Origin: Pseudoalteromonas rubra
GTDB lineage: Bacteria > Pseudomonadota > Gammaproteobacteria > Enterobacterales > Alteromonadaceae
Direction: 5' to 3'
DNA: 64,000 bases
Assembly (NCBI RefSeq): GCF_005886805.2
Contig: NZ_CP045429.1
Coordinates: 590,501-654,500, forward strand
Each line of letters starts with the position of its first letter. The first letter of the stretch is position 1. Below, piece by piece: positions 54,357 to 63,316 of the stretch. Below the pieces are notes generated by a model. It was not told the origin of the DNA, searched no databases, and saw only the letters and a list, made by a program, of their open reading frames with translations. The translations under genes and the position numbers were made by a program.

Positions 54357-56114
54357 TTAATTTTGACCAGTTCTTCGCGCACCTAACGCTTGAGTCAGGA
54401 GCGCGCATTCCAGTCGTTCATCGCTGTTTAAACCTTCTGTTTTGTCTTTTATTAATAAGGTCTCAAGGCGCAAATTTAAACACTGATCTTCAATAAACTG
54501 AAAAGTGTTTTTAAATTCATCAATAAGCTTTTCTTCATCAATGTTATGTTGCCAGGTTGCCAGTTTATTGAGTGCCGAATATTCAGGCGTGTCCCTAAAA
54601 GCTTCAAGGATATGCGCCGTTGTATAATCAGGTCGTGATAAACAGGTGGCCTGTAAAGTCAGGAACAAGCGCATACCGGGTAAAGGGAGTTCTGCCAGAT
54701 CCGGTAAGTGTTCGACAACCGACGCCAGACCTGGATGCTGTAGCAACAGACCAATCGCCCTGCGCATTGGCGTGACTTTAAATTTACGTTCAATGGCATG
54801 CTGTTTTCGCGGTGTCGCCAGCTTGGCACTCAGTTGCTCGCGGGTACGGCCGATCAGGCGCGCTAGAGTCGTCAGTAAAGACTCCTGATAATACTCGCTG
54901 GGTACTTTTTCTATTAGTGGCAGAGCTTCACTGAGTAACTTAGCTTTACCGGCATCTGTGGTTAAATCACATTGTTCTGACAGCCGGGAAAAGAGCACTT
55001 TGTCATAGTCTTGTGCGTCAGACAGGCGTTGTTCAAATGCTTCTTTACCTTCCTTTTGTACCAAGGAGTCGGGGTCTTCACCATCGGGCAGAAAGACAAA
55101 GCGCAATGACTTGCCATCCTTTAAGTTGGGCAGTGCATGCTCCAGCGCGCGCCAGGCGGCATCTTTGCCGGCTCGGTCACCATCATAGCAACAAATGACC
55201 TGATCCGTGTTACGAAATAAGGTCTGCATATGTTCGGCTGTGGTCGCTGTGCCCAATGCAGCTACGGCATAGTCGATGCCATATTCAGAGAGGGCGACGA
55301 CGTCCATATAGCCTTCGACTATCAGTACCTGTGCGAGCTGACGATGCGCTTGTTTGGCTTCATAAAAGCCATATAACTCAAAGCTCTTATGAAAGATCCG
55401 TGTTTCCGGTGAGTTAAGATATTTAGGGCCCTGATCTTGCCCCATGATACGACCACCGAAGGCGATCACCCTGCCGCGCTTATCACGAATAGGGAACATC
55501 AGCCGGTCGCGGAAAAAGTCGAATTGGCGGCCAGGTGATTTCTCTGTTGCGAGTTTTAACTCAACCAGTTGCTGGCGTTGTGCCGGGTTGCGCGCTAGGG
55601 TGCGAATGAGCTGATCCCACTCAGGCGGTGCAAAGCCAATCTGAAATTTATCAATGGTTTGCTGTGACAGGCCACGCCCGGTGACGTAGGCTTTAACCTC
55701 CGCTGATTTCTGATGCTGATTAAGCTGCTGCTGATAGTAACGCGCAGTTTGCTGCATCAGATCGTAATCGGACTTTTTCTCTTCAAAGCTTCTTTGTGGT
55801 CCGCCCAGGCCTTGTTCTCTGGGGATTTCCAGGCTGAACTGACCCGCTAATTCTTCAATGGCATCGACGAATTCGAGCTTGTCGTATTCCATTAAAAATG
55901 AAATGGCATTGCCATTCGCACCACAGCCAAAACAGTGATAGAACTGCTTATCACGAGAGACGGTGAAAGAGGGGGTTTTCTCGTTATGAAAAGGGCAACA
56001 GGCCTGATAATCTTTGCCGGCTTTTTTCAGACCGATACGGTTATCGATTAATTCAACGATGTCGGTTCTGGCCAACAGGTCGTCGATAAATTGTCTTGGG
56101 ATTTTTCCTGCCAT
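54357..56114 (-). CDS. dnaG: DNA primase
   Basis: Makes RNA primers for replication. Zinc-finger motif [11 protein letters not shown]...CFGCGANG at about residues 40-65, the RNA polymerase/TOPRIM domain ([32 protein letters not shown]), and a C-terminal DnaB-binding helical domain. Length 585 aa is normal. Lies between yqeY and rpoD on the same strand; a hairpin precedes it, as in the Escherichia coli rpsU-dnaG spacer, and would set its low level. Confidence 0.97.
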   Translation of the reverse strand: MAGKIPRQFIDDLLARTDIVELIDNRIGLKKAGKDYQACCPFHNEKTPSFTVSRDKQFYHCFGCGANGNAISFLMEYDKLEFVDAIEELAGQFSLEIPREQGLGGPQRSFEEKKSDYDLMQQTARYYQQQLNQHQKSAEVKAYVTGRGLSQQTIDKFQIGFAPPEWDQLIRTLARNPAQRQQLVELKLATEKSPGRQFDFFRDRLMFPIRDKRGRVIAFGGRIMGQDQGPKYLNSPETRIFHKSFELYGFYEAKQAHRQLAQVLIVEGYMDVVALSEYGIDYAVAALGTATTAEHMQTLFRNTDQVICCYDGDRAGKDAAWRALEHALPNLKDGKSLRFVFLPDGEDPDSLVQKEGKEAFEQRLSDAQDYDKVLFSRLSEQCDLTTDAGKAKLLSEALPLIEKVPSEYYQESLLTTLARLIGRTREQLSAKLATPRKQHAIERKFKVTPMRRAIGLLLQHPGLASVVEHLPDLAELPLPGMRLFLTLQATCLSRPDYTTAHILEAFRDTPEYSALNKLATWQHNIDEEKLIDEFKNTFQFIEDQCLNLRLETLLIKDKTEGLNSDERLECALLTQALGARRTGQN

Positions 56115-56138
56115 TTTTACCCTATCGCTTAGACGAAG

Positions 56139-56161
56139 AAACCGAGCGCGAGGCTCGGTTT
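56139..56161 (-). terminator. Attenuator hairpin between yqeY and dnaG
   Basis: On the minus strand ACCGAGC-CTCGC-GCTCGGT followed by TTCTTC, a GC-rich stem with a weak T tail. Its position matches the partial terminator that lowers dnaG expression in Escherichia coli. Confidence 0.65.
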
Positions 56162-56187
56162 ACTTATAATCATACTTGATGCGGGGC

Positions 56188-56634
56188 TTATGCGCTAAGT
56201 TTCTGTTTAATTAAACCTGAAACTTTACCCATATCGGCACGACCTTCAGCTTTTGCTTTGATCACGCCCATTACTTTGCCCATATCCTGCATACCAGCGG
56301 CGCCGGTATCGGCGATTGCAGACTCGATCAAGCTTGCTATCTCTTCTTCGCTCAAAGGTTGAGGTAAGAAGGACTCAAGCACTATGATCTCACCCGCTTC
56401 TACGTCCGCTAAATCTTCGCGGCCAGCGTCTTTATACTGAGTATAAGAATCGCGGCGTTGCTTTACCAGCTTCACTAAAACGGAGGTAATACCTGCGTCG
56501 TCCAGTGTGGTCTGGTTGTCGATTTCTCGTTGCTTAACTTCAGCAAGGGCAGCACGAATAGCAGTAAGACGAGGTTTGTCTTTGGCTTTCATTGCCGCTT
56601 TTTGCGCGTCTTTTAACGTAGCTAACAGGCTCAT
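56188..56634 (-). CDS. GatB/YqeY domain protein
   Basis: A 148-residue helical protein of the YqeY family, related to the tRNA-binding tail of GatB. Segments LLATLKDAQKAAMKAKDKPRLTAIR and GAAGMQDMGKVMGVIKAKAEGRADMGKVSGLIKQKL match the family. Its insertion between rpsU and dnaG is common in Pseudomonas and related groups. Function in the cell is not settled. The ATG at 56634 is used; an in-frame TTG at 56640 is an alternative. Confidence 0.93.
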   Translation of the reverse strand: MSLLATLKDAQKAAMKAKDKPRLTAIRAALAEVKQREIDNQTTLDDAGITSVLVKLVKQRRDSYTQYKDAGREDLADVEAGEIIVLESFLPQPLSEEEIASLIESAIADTGAAGMQDMGKVMGVIKAKAEGRADMGKVSGLIKQKLSA

Positions 56635-56652
56635 ATGCAAGACTCGCAGCGA

Positions 56653-56868
56653 TTAGTATAATTTAACGCGACGTGCGTTTTCGCGAGAAAGCTTTTTCAT
56701 GTGACGCTTAACAGCAGCCGCTTTCTTACGCTTACGCTCAGCTGTTGGCTTTTCATAGTGCTCGCGACGACGAACTTCTGAAAGGATACCTGCTTTTTCA
56801 CATGAACGCTTGAAACGACGAAGTGCTACGTCAAACGGTTCGTTCTCTCTTACTTTAATTACTGGCAT
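56653..56868 (-). CDS. rpsU: 30S ribosomal protein S21
   Basis: A 71-residue basic protein; [21 protein letters not shown] is the S21 N-terminus and the C-terminal half is rich in Arg/Lys. First gene of the rpsU-yqeY-dnaG-rpoD cluster, 18 bp before yqeY. In Escherichia coli S21 promotes translation initiation. Confidence 0.97.
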   Translation of the reverse strand: MPVIKVRENEPFDVALRRFKRSCEKAGILSEVRRREHYEKPTAERKRKKAAAVKRHMKKLSRENARRVKLY

Positions 56869-57096
56869 TAAAAATTCACCTACCTAATTAGTGAGCTTTG
56901 CTCTAACCGACCAAAAAACGGTCAATTGGTTCAAAAATGGTGCGGTATTGTAAGCCGAAGCATCACCGCATGTAAAGACCAAATTATAGTTAAAATTGCA
57001 CCAGCTGTCATGCCACAGCCCCGAAGTCGCGGTCAACATGAGCATTTATACTAAACTGTCCATTAATTCAGCAAGTTAGTGTAAATGCAGAATTGA

Positions 57097-57675
57097 TTAA
57101 GTGCGTTGGTAGAGACGACAACAAACCTGTCCGGCTTGTTTTTCTTTCAAAATGGCCCAGTTTTCGGGAAATGTGGGCGTACTCTCACGCTCAAACTCGA
57201 CATAAATGAGGGCATTTTCACTTAGCCACTGATTGGCTTCCAGCAAAGCACAGCAGGATTGCACCATGTCGCGTCTGAACGGTGGGTCAACAAATACCAG
57301 GTCAAACGGTTGTGCCGCTGGGGTAGCCAGTTTAATCAGGGTATCGCCCTGTTCGACCCTGGCATTGTCAACCTTGAGGGTATCGGCGTTGTGTTGCAGC
57401 TGTTGTGCAACCTGCTTATCAAATTCGAAGAAGGTGGCGCTGTGAGCAAACCGTGACAATGCCTCAAAGCCCAAGCTACCAGAGCCCGCAAAGCAGTCTA
57501 GGACCTTGGCGTCTCTGACATCCTGCATCAGCCAGTTAAATACGGTTTCTTTGACTCGGTCGGTGGTTGGTCTGAGCCCTTCAACGTTTTTTACGGGCAA
57601 TTTGCGGCCTCGGAATCGCCCACTGATCAATCGGATATGCCCTGACACCGGCTTTTTAGACTGCTGCTTTCTCAT
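57097..57675 (-). CDS. rsmD: 16S rRNA (guanine966-N2)-methyltransferase
   Basis: Methylates G966. SGRFRGRKLPV near the N-terminus, VLDCFAGSGSLGFEALSR as SAM motif I and DLVFVDPPFRRDM as motif IV (DPPF) are all visible. Length 192 aa is normal. It is divergent from ftsY, the usual gammaproteobacterial arrangement, with about 290 bp between them that must hold both promoters. Confidence 0.95.
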   Translation of the reverse strand: MRKQQSKKPVSGHIRLISGRFRGRKLPVKNVEGLRPTTDRVKETVFNWLMQDVRDAKVLDCFAGSGSLGFEALSRFAHSATFFEFDKQVAQQLQHNADTLKVDNARVEQGDTLIKLATPAAQPFDLVFVDPPFRRDMVQSCCALLEANQWLSENALIYVEFERESTPTFPENWAILKEKQAGQVCCRLYQRT

Positions 57676-57963
57676 TTTTTATCAACTAAGCACAAAAGAT
57701 AGCGTTCAGTATACCGCATCGGGTGAGGTGCATAGCAAGGTTTATTGCGATGCCATGCTTTTATCAGGCAGATATCACTAAGCTGTGATTTTTCATCCTA
57801 TTGGAACATGTTACACTGTCGCCCCAGTAATGATAGAGCTTGTTATCAGCCATTTACCTGGCCTGTCAGGTTTTCCTACAGAGCGCGGCCAGTGCATTTG
57901 GAGTATCTGCGCAAACAAGTTCTCACTAATTTGATTGCACACTAAAACGGTATTTAGCGAGTT

Positions 57964-60249
57964 ATGGGTAAAAAGAACAAAATTCTATCCTGGTTAGGAT
58001 TTGGAAAATCAGATAAAAAGCAGCAAGAAGCTGAACGAGAAGCCGCTCGCTTGGCCGAAGAGCAGGCTCAGCGAGAAGAAGCCGAGCGATTAGCTAAAGA
58101 GCAGGCTCAGCGTGAAGAAGCCGAGCGATTAGCTAAAGAGCAGGCAGAGCGTGAAGAAGTCGAGCGTTTAGCTAAAGAGCAGGCGGAACGTGAAGAAGCT
58201 GAGCGTTTAGCTAAAGAGCAGGCAGAACGTGAAGAAGCCGAGCGTCTTGCTAAAGAGCAGGCAGAACGTGAAGAAGCCGAGCGTCTTGCTAAAGAGCAGG
58301 CAGAGCGAGACGAAACTGCGCGTTTAGCTAAAGAGCAGGCAGAGCGTGCAGAAGCTGAGCGTTTAGCTAAAGAGCAAGCAGAACGTGAAGAAGCCGAGCG
58401 TTTAGTTAAAGAGCAGGCAGAGCGTGCAGAAGCTGAGCGTTTAGCTAAAGAGCAGGCAGAACGTGAAGAAGCCGAGCGTTTAGCTAAAGAACAGGCAGAG
58501 CGTGAAGAAGCTGAGCGTCTTGCTAAAGAGCAGGCAGAGCGAGAAGAAGCTGCGCGTTTAGCTAAAGAGCAAGCAGAGAATGAAGAAGCTGCGCGTTTAG
58601 CCAAAGAACAGACCGAGCGTGCAGAAACTGAGCGTTTAGCTAAAGAACAAGCAGAGAATGAAGAAGCTGCGCGTTTAGCCAAAGAACAGGCCGAGCGTGC
58701 AGAAGCTGAGCGTCTTGCCAAAGAACAGGCTGAGCGTGCAGAAGCTGAGCGTCTTGCCAAAGAACAGGCTGAGCGTGCAGAAGCTGAGCGTCTTGCTAAA
58801 GAGCGGGCAGAGCGTGAAGAAGCTGAGCGTTTAGCCAAAGAGCAGGCAGAACGTGAAGAAGCTGAGCGTTTAGCCAAAGAACAGGCAGAACGTGAAGAAG
58901 CTGAGCGTTTAGCCAAAGAAAAGGCAGAGCGTGAAGAAGCTGAGCGTTTAGCCAAAGAAAAGGCAGAGCGTGAAGAAGCTGAGCGTTTAGCCAAAGAACA
59001 GGCAGAACGTGAAGAAGCTGAGCGTTTAGCCAAAGAACAGGCCGAACGTGAAGAAGCTGAGCGTTTAGCCAAAGAACAGGCCGAACGTGAAGAAGCTGCG
59101 CGTTTAGCCAAAGAAAAGGCAGAACGTGAAGAAGCTGAGCGTTTAGCCAAAGAACAGGCAGAACGTGAAGAGGCTGAGCGTTTAGCTAAAGAGCAAGCAG
59201 AGCGTGAAGAGGCTGAGCGTTTAGCTAAAGAGCAAGCAGAGCGTGAAGAGGCTGAGCGTTTAGCTAAAGAGCAAGCAGAACGTGAAGAAGCTGAGCGTCA
59301 GGCTCAGGAACAAGAAAAACCGAAGAAGAAAGGTTTTTTTGCTCGTCTGAAGCAGGGCTTGCTGAAGACTAAGAGCAACATAGGTTCCGGCTTTGCCAAT
59401 ATTTTCCGTGGTAAAAAGATTGACGATGAGCTATTCGAAGATCTTGAAACCCAGCTATTAACAGCTGACATTGGTGTCGAGACAACCATGAAGCTGATAG
59501 ATAACCTGACTGATGCAGCGGACCGCAAACAGCTCAAAGACGGTGAAGCGCTGTATGACCTGATGAAGCAGGAAATGGCAGATATCCTGAAGGATGCAGA
59601 AAAGCCGCTTGAGATCCCGACCAATAAAAAACCATTTGTCATTTTGATGGTGGGTGTGAATGGGGTTGGTAAGACTACGACAATCGGTAAAATGGCGAAG
59701 CAGTTCCAGGCTCAGGGCAAGTCTGTGATGCTGGCAGCAGGTGATACCTTCCGTGCTGCGGCGGTGGAGCAGCTGCAAGTGTGGGGTGAGCGTAACGATA
59801 TACCGGTCATTGCCCAGCATACCGGTGCAGACAGTGCATCAGTTGTATTTGATGCCTTTCAGGCAGCGCAGGCACGAGACGTTGATGTCTTGATAGCAGA
59901 TACGGCAGGTCGACTGCAGAATAAAGATAACCTGATGCAGGAGCTTGAAAAAATAGCGCGCGTTATGAAAAAGCTGGATCCGGATGCACCACATGAAGTG
60001 ATGCTTACCATAGACGCTGGTACGGGCCAAAATGCGATTAGTCAGGTGAAACTATTTGATCAGGCTGTGGGTCTGACTGGCATCGCCTTGACTAAGCTGG
60101 ATGGCACGGCAAAGGGTGGGGTGATCTTTGCGGTTGCAGATCAATTTAAGGTACCTATCCGTTATATTGGGGTTGGTGAAAGTATTGACGATCTGAGAAC
60201 CTTTAAGAGCGATGACTTTATCGAAGCACTGTTCAGTCAGGATAATTAA
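57964..60249 (+). CDS. ftsY: Signal recognition particle receptor FtsY with expanded repeat domain
   Basis: Docks SRP-ribosome complexes at the membrane. The last about 305 residues form the NG domain: [16 protein letters not shown], the GTPase P-loop [53 protein letters not shown] and [13 protein letters not shown] are intact, so the enzyme should be active. The first about 36 residues include a short basic amphipathic segment that could bind membrane. Residues 37-452 consist of about 32 copies of a 13-residue unit (consensus [13 protein letters not shown]), making the protein 761 aa against 497 in Escherichia coli. The repeat probably replaces the acidic A domain. Followed by ftsE and ftsX. 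Confidence 0.96.
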   Translation: MGKKNKILSWLGFGKSDKKQQEAEREAARLAEEQAQREEAERLAKEQAQREEAERLAKEQAEREEVERLAKEQAEREEAERLAKEQAEREEAERLAKEQAEREEAERLAKEQAERDETARLAKEQAERAEAERLAKEQAEREEAERLVKEQAERAEAERLAKEQAEREEAERLAKEQAEREEAERLAKEQAEREEAARLAKEQAENEEAARLAKEQTERAETERLAKEQAENEEAARLAKEQAERAEAERLAKEQAERAEAERLAKEQAERAEAERLAKERAEREEAERLAKEQAEREEAERLAKEQAEREEAERLAKEKAEREEAERLAKEKAEREEAERLAKEQAEREEAERLAKEQAEREEAERLAKEQAEREEAARLAKEKAEREEAERLAKEQAEREEAERLAKEQAEREEAERLAKEQAEREEAERLAKEQAEREEAERQAQEQEKPKKKGFFARLKQGLLKTKSNIGSGFANIFRGKKIDDELFEDLETQLLTADIGVETTMKLIDNLTDAADRKQLKDGEALYDLMKQEMADILKDAEKPLEIPTNKKPFVILMVGVNGVGKTTTIGKMAKQFQAQGKSVMLAAGDTFRAAAVEQLQVWGERNDIPVIAQHTGADSASVVFDAFQAAQARDVDVLIADTAGRLQNKDNLMQELEKIARVMKKLDPDAPHEVMLTIDAGTGQNAISQVKLFDQAVGLTGIALTKLDGTAKGGVIFAVADQFKVPIRYIGVGESIDDLRTFKSDDFIEALFSQDN
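58072..59319 (+). repeat. About 32 tandem 39-bp repeats within ftsY
   Basis: Imperfect 39-bp units encode the 13-residue consensus [13 protein letters not shown]; variants include RAEAERL, NEEAARL, RDETARL and KEKAE. Third-position differences between units (gaagcc/gaagct, ttagct/cttgct/ttagcc, gagcag/gaacag) show sub-blocks, the later ones being more uniform, as expected from repeated local duplication. Confidence 0.95.
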
Positions 60250-60329
60250 GTCTGGCAGACAGGTGCTGCTCTGATCCCGCTTGTCGGGATCGGGTAAAGT
60301 GGAAGCAGTAAAATAATACAGGGCAGGCA

Positions 60330-61022
60330 ATGATCACGTTTGAGCAAGTCAGTAAAACCTACCCCGGTGGACATCGGGCGCTGGAAAAGATCAGTTTTGA
60401 GCTTACGAAAGGTGAGCTGGCGTTTCTGACTGGTCACAGTGGCGCGGGTAAGAGTACCCTGCTGAAGTTGATCAGCCTGATGGAACGCCCCTCAGCCGGG
60501 CGTGTCGCCATCAATGGTGTCGATCTGAATCAAATTAAAAATAGCCAGGTGCCGTATATTCGTCGCGACATTGGCATTATTTTTCAAAATCACCGCCTGC
60601 TGGAGCGCTATAACGTTTTTGACAATGTAGCACTGCCATTGGTTATTGAGGGTACCCATCATAAACATATGACCAAGCGAGTACATGCGGCACTCGACAA
60701 GGTCGGTTTGTTAGACAAAGTAAAGTGTCAGCCGAGTACTTTGTCTGGCGGTGAACAGCAGCGCGTGGGGATCGCCCGCGCAATTGTCAATTCTCCCCCT
60801 TTATTACTGGCAGATGAGCCAACCGGTAACCTGGATCCGGAATTGTCGATGGAAATACTCAAATTGTTTGAGGACTTTAACCGTCATGGCACCTCAGTAC
60901 TGATTGCCACACACGATCTTGGTTTAATTGCACGGATGAAATACCGCAGTCTGACACTGGACCATGGCCGTTTAATTCAGGATCCGCTGCTGGGCACTTC
61001 GCTGCCGGGAGGCGCGCTATGA
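60330..61022 (+). CDS. ftsE: Cell division ATPase FtsE
   Basis: ATPase of the FtsEX complex that controls periplasmic amidase activation at the septum. Walker [10 protein letters not shown] at about residues 36-44, [15 protein letters not shown] as signature motif, Walker [14 protein letters not shown] and H-loop [10 protein letters not shown] are present. Length 230 aa is normal. Its stop overlaps the ftsX start by four bases (ATGA), so the two are translationally coupled. Confidence 0.97.
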   Translation: MITFEQVSKTYPGGHRALEKISFELTKGELAFLTGHSGAGKSTLLKLISLMERPSAGRVAINGVDLNQIKNSQVPYIRRDIGIIFQNHRLLERYNVFDNVALPLVIEGTHHKHMTKRVHAALDKVGLLDKVKCQPSTLSGGEQQRVGIARAIVNSPPLLLADEPTGNLDPELSMEILKLFEDFNRHGTSVLIATHDLGLIARMKYRSLTLDHGRLIQDPLLGTSLPGGAL

Positions 61023-62005
61023 GTCTATTGTTTAAAGGTCGCGGTACGCAAAACGACAAACAAAGCAAATCGGTGATCCTGAAGTGTTACTTCTTCATTA
61101 TTACCATACTGCGTCAGGGCGTACACAGCTTAGGTGAAATGTGGCGCACCCCATTAGCGTCGATGATGACCATTTTGGTGTTGGGCCTGAGTCTTACGTT
61201 ACCCACCACACTCTATGTGGTGGTTAAGAATGTGCAGAAAGTCAGTAGCGGTTTTCAGGAAGCTGCTGAGATTTCTTTGTTTGTCAAAGACAGCGTCAGT
61301 GAGCAGGCAACACAGACTTTGGTAAAGCGACTGGCACTTTACCCTGAAATTGACACTGTCAGCTTTATTGGCAAGGATAAAGCGCTGGAAGAGTTCAAAT
61401 CCATTTCCGGGTTTGGTCAGGCGTTGGATTATCTCGAAGAAAACCCATTGCCCAGCGTTGTTCTGGTGACTCCGACAGTTCGTCATCGTAGCGCACAGGC
61501 TGCTAACGCTCTGCTAAATAAACTCGAGCAGGAAAGGGAAATTGAGTTTGGCAAACTAGATATTGAATGGCTTGAACGCCTGAATGCCTTGCTCAGCTTG
61601 CTTAAAGAAAGTGTGATCACCATCGGTTTACTGCTGCTTAGTGCAGTAGTTCTTATTATTGGTAACACCATTCGCCTGTCTATTATGGATAAGAAAGAAG
61701 AGATCCAGGTACTTAAGCTTGTTGGTGCGACCAACACATTTATTCATACGCCGTTTTTATGGACTGGGATCTGGTATGGGATTATTGGCGGCTTGATCGC
61801 CTTTATTTGCGTCATGTTGATGCTGTGGTGGCTGGAGTCAGCCGTTGCCCTGGTGGTGGGTGTGTATCAAAGTAACTTTGTACTACAGGGGTTATCTGGC
61901 TCAGAGCTGCTGTGCCTGCTATTGCTGGCCGTGGCATTGGGCTTTATCGGGTCTTTTCTATCGGTAAGAAAGTACATTAAAGACATCGAGCCTGATAAAG
62001 TGTAG
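61019..62005 (+). CDS. ftsX: Cell division permease-like protein FtsX
   Basis: Membrane subunit of FtsEX. A cytoplasmic N-terminus is followed by helix 1 near residues 45-67, a periplasmic domain of about 100 residues (EISLFVKDSVSEQ...), then three helices with NTIRLSIMDKKEEIQVLKLVGATNTFIHTPFLW in the MacB/FtsX-type core. Length 328 aa is normal. Followed by a long inverted repeat with CIRCE half-sites. Confidence 0.96.
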   Translation: MSLLFKGRGTQNDKQSKSVILKCYFFIITILRQGVHSLGEMWRTPLASMMTILVLGLSLTLPTTLYVVVKNVQKVSSGFQEAAEISLFVKDSVSEQATQTLVKRLALYPEIDTVSFIGKDKALEEFKSISGFGQALDYLEENPLPSVVLVTPTVRHRSAQAANALLNKLEQEREIEFGKLDIEWLERLNALLSLLKESVITIGLLLLSAVVLIIGNTIRLSIMDKKEEIQVLKLVGATNTFIHTPFLWTGIWYGIIGGLIAFICVMLMLWWLESAVALVVGVYQSNFVLQGLSGSELLCLLLLAVALGFIGSFLSVRKYIKDIEPDKV

Positions 62006-62025
62006 AACTGCGCTCAGTTGTAATG

Positions 62026-62105
62026 GCTAAGAGAGTGCTAACTGACGAATACTTTAGCACTCTCTTAGCGCTGATTAGCACTCTAAACCTGCCAAATTAG
62101 CACTG
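62026..62105 (+). repeat. Periodic CIRCE half-site array and 16-bp hairpin
   Basis: GCTAAGAGAGTGCTAA (62026-62041) and TTAGCACTCTCTTAGC (62054-62069) form a perfect 16-bp stem with a 12-nt loop. The stem contains GAGTGCTAA at 62033 and TTAGCACTC at 62054. Further copies follow: TTAGCACTC at 62075 and TTAGCACTG at 62097. Starts are spaced 21, 21 and 22 bases, about two helical turns. No T-run follows the hairpin. Confidence 0.7.
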
Positions 62106-62223
62106 TCAGATATCGCAGCTGGCATTATCTGAATATCCGCTTACCATAAGCACTTTTCCATAAAATAAAATCCCATTTTAAATCAAAGGTTTAATTGTTA
62201 ATTAAAGTGTAATAATAAAAAGC

Positions 62224-62253
62224 TTGATCTTTTAGGGGAAAAAGTAGTAGATT
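62224..62253 (+). promoter_or_regulatory. Likely sigma70 promoter of rpoH
   Basis: TTGATC (62224-62229), 18 bases, TAGATT (62248-62253). The start of transcription would fall near 62260, inside the CIRCE operator. Confidence 0.55.
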
Positions 62254-62257
62254 GCAT

Positions 62258-62284
62258 TTAGCACTCTAAGGTAAAGAGTGCTAA
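62258..62284 (+). promoter_or_regulatory. Perfect CIRCE operator (HrcA site) upstream of rpoH
   Basis: TTAGCACTC, nine bases, GAGTGCTAA: an exact match to the CIRCE consensus, extended by one more T-A pair (TTTAGCACTC/GAGTGCTAAA). It lies 33 bp upstream of the rpoH ATG and over the predicted transcription start, an ideal position for repression by HrcA. No hrcA gene is in the window. Confidence 0.92.
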
Positions 62285-62317
62285 AATTGGCAAAACGAAT
62301 TATCACTGAGGTGAAAA

Positions 62318-63181
62318 ATGAGTAAAGACATATATGCGATGGCACTGACCGCTGGGCAACAAAGCGCGAGTATAGAGGGCTACCTACAATCGGTAAGTTC
62401 TATTCCGATGCTGGACGCTGAGCAGGAAAAAGCGCTGGCAACCCGCCTGCATGAGGATGGGGATTTGCACGCAGCTAAGCAGCTCATTATCTCTCATTTG
62501 AGATTTGTCGCACATATTGCCAAAAGTTACTCTGGTTATGGTTTACCGCAGGCAGATTTAATCCAGGAAGGCAATATTGGTCTGATGAAAGCAGTAAAGC
62601 GTTTTGATCCGACAGTTGGTGTGCGCCTGGTGTCGTTTGCAGTACACTGGATCAAAGCCGAAATTCATGAATACGTGTTAAAGAACTGGCGTATCGTTAA
62701 AGTTGCCACGACTAAAGCGCAACGTAAGCTATTCTTCAACCTGCGTAAAAATAAGAAACGCCTGGGTTGGTTTAATCAGGAAGAGATCACCACAGTTGCA
62801 AATGAACTGGGTGTGAGTGAAAAAGAAGTACGTGAAATGGAATCGCGAATGAGCGGCCAGGACATGGGCTTCGACTTAACTGCGGATGACGATGATAACA
62901 GTCCAAGCAGCAGTTTCTCTCCGGTTCAATATCTGACAGATGCAAGCAGTGATGTTGCAGAGGTCATTGAAGAGGAGCAGTGGCAGGAACAGTCTCAAAA
63001 TCGTCTCATCGCCGCAATGAAGACGCTAGATGAACGTTCTCAGGATATTGTTGCTGCACGCTGGCTGTCCGAAGATAAGGCCACCTTACAAGACCTGGCG
63101 GATAAATATCAGGTTTCAGCAGAGCGAGTTCGTCAGCTAGAAAAATCGGCGATGAAAAAGTTACAGGCAGCAATGAGCTAA
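62318..63181 (+). CDS. rpoH: RNA polymerase heat shock sigma factor RpoH
   Basis: Sigma32, which directs chaperone and protease genes. Region 2 shows [38 protein letters not shown]; the RpoH box [18 protein letters not shown] is present near residue 132; region 4 ends with the helix-turn-helix [17 protein letters not shown]. Length 287 aa is normal, and GAGGTG lies six bases before ATG. Preceded by a perfect CIRCE operator, so it is probably repressed by HrcA in addition to any usual control. Conserved order ftsY-ftsE-ftsX-rpoH. Confidence 0.97.
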   Translation: MSKDIYAMALTAGQQSASIEGYLQSVSSIPMLDAEQEKALATRLHEDGDLHAAKQLIISHLRFVAHIAKSYSGYGLPQADLIQEGNIGLMKAVKRFDPTVGVRLVSFAVHWIKAEIHEYVLKNWRIVKVATTKAQRKLFFNLRKNKKRLGWFNQEEITTVANELGVSEKEVREMESRMSGQDMGFDLTADDDDNSPSSSFSPVQYLTDASSDVAEVIEEEQWQEQSQNRLIAAMKTLDERSQDIVAARWLSEDKATLQDLADKYQVSAERVRQLEKSAMKKLQAAMS

Positions 63182-63210
63182 TCGCTTAAGCTAGATGAAT
63201 AAATTTTAAG

Positions 63211-63237
63211 ATGCCGCTCATGTTAGCGGCATTTTTT
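63211..63237 (+). terminator. Terminator after rpoH
   Basis: ATGCCGCT-CATGTT-AGCGGCAT followed by TTTTT, 30 bases beyond the rpoH stop. Classic intrinsic terminator. Confidence 0.9.
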
Positions 63238-63316
63238 ATGGCTGTAACAAAATTGAGCTTACAAGTGTAAGCCTATTTGATTATAATGCGCCGACTTGAT
63301 AATAGGAGTCTCTATT

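Noticed and set aside
54254..54382. Extended N-terminus of RpoD
   Set aside because: The extra 43 residues match no sigma factor and would overlap dnaG; the 54253 start fits the family exactly.
58107..59150. Minus-strand open frame of 347 codons inside ftsY
   Set aside because: It is the antisense shadow of the 39-bp repeats; with a period divisible by three, no stop arises in that frame. No ribosome site and low-complexity protein.
58072..59319. CRISPR-like regular repeat
   Set aside because: Units are contiguous, in frame and coding, with no unique spacers.
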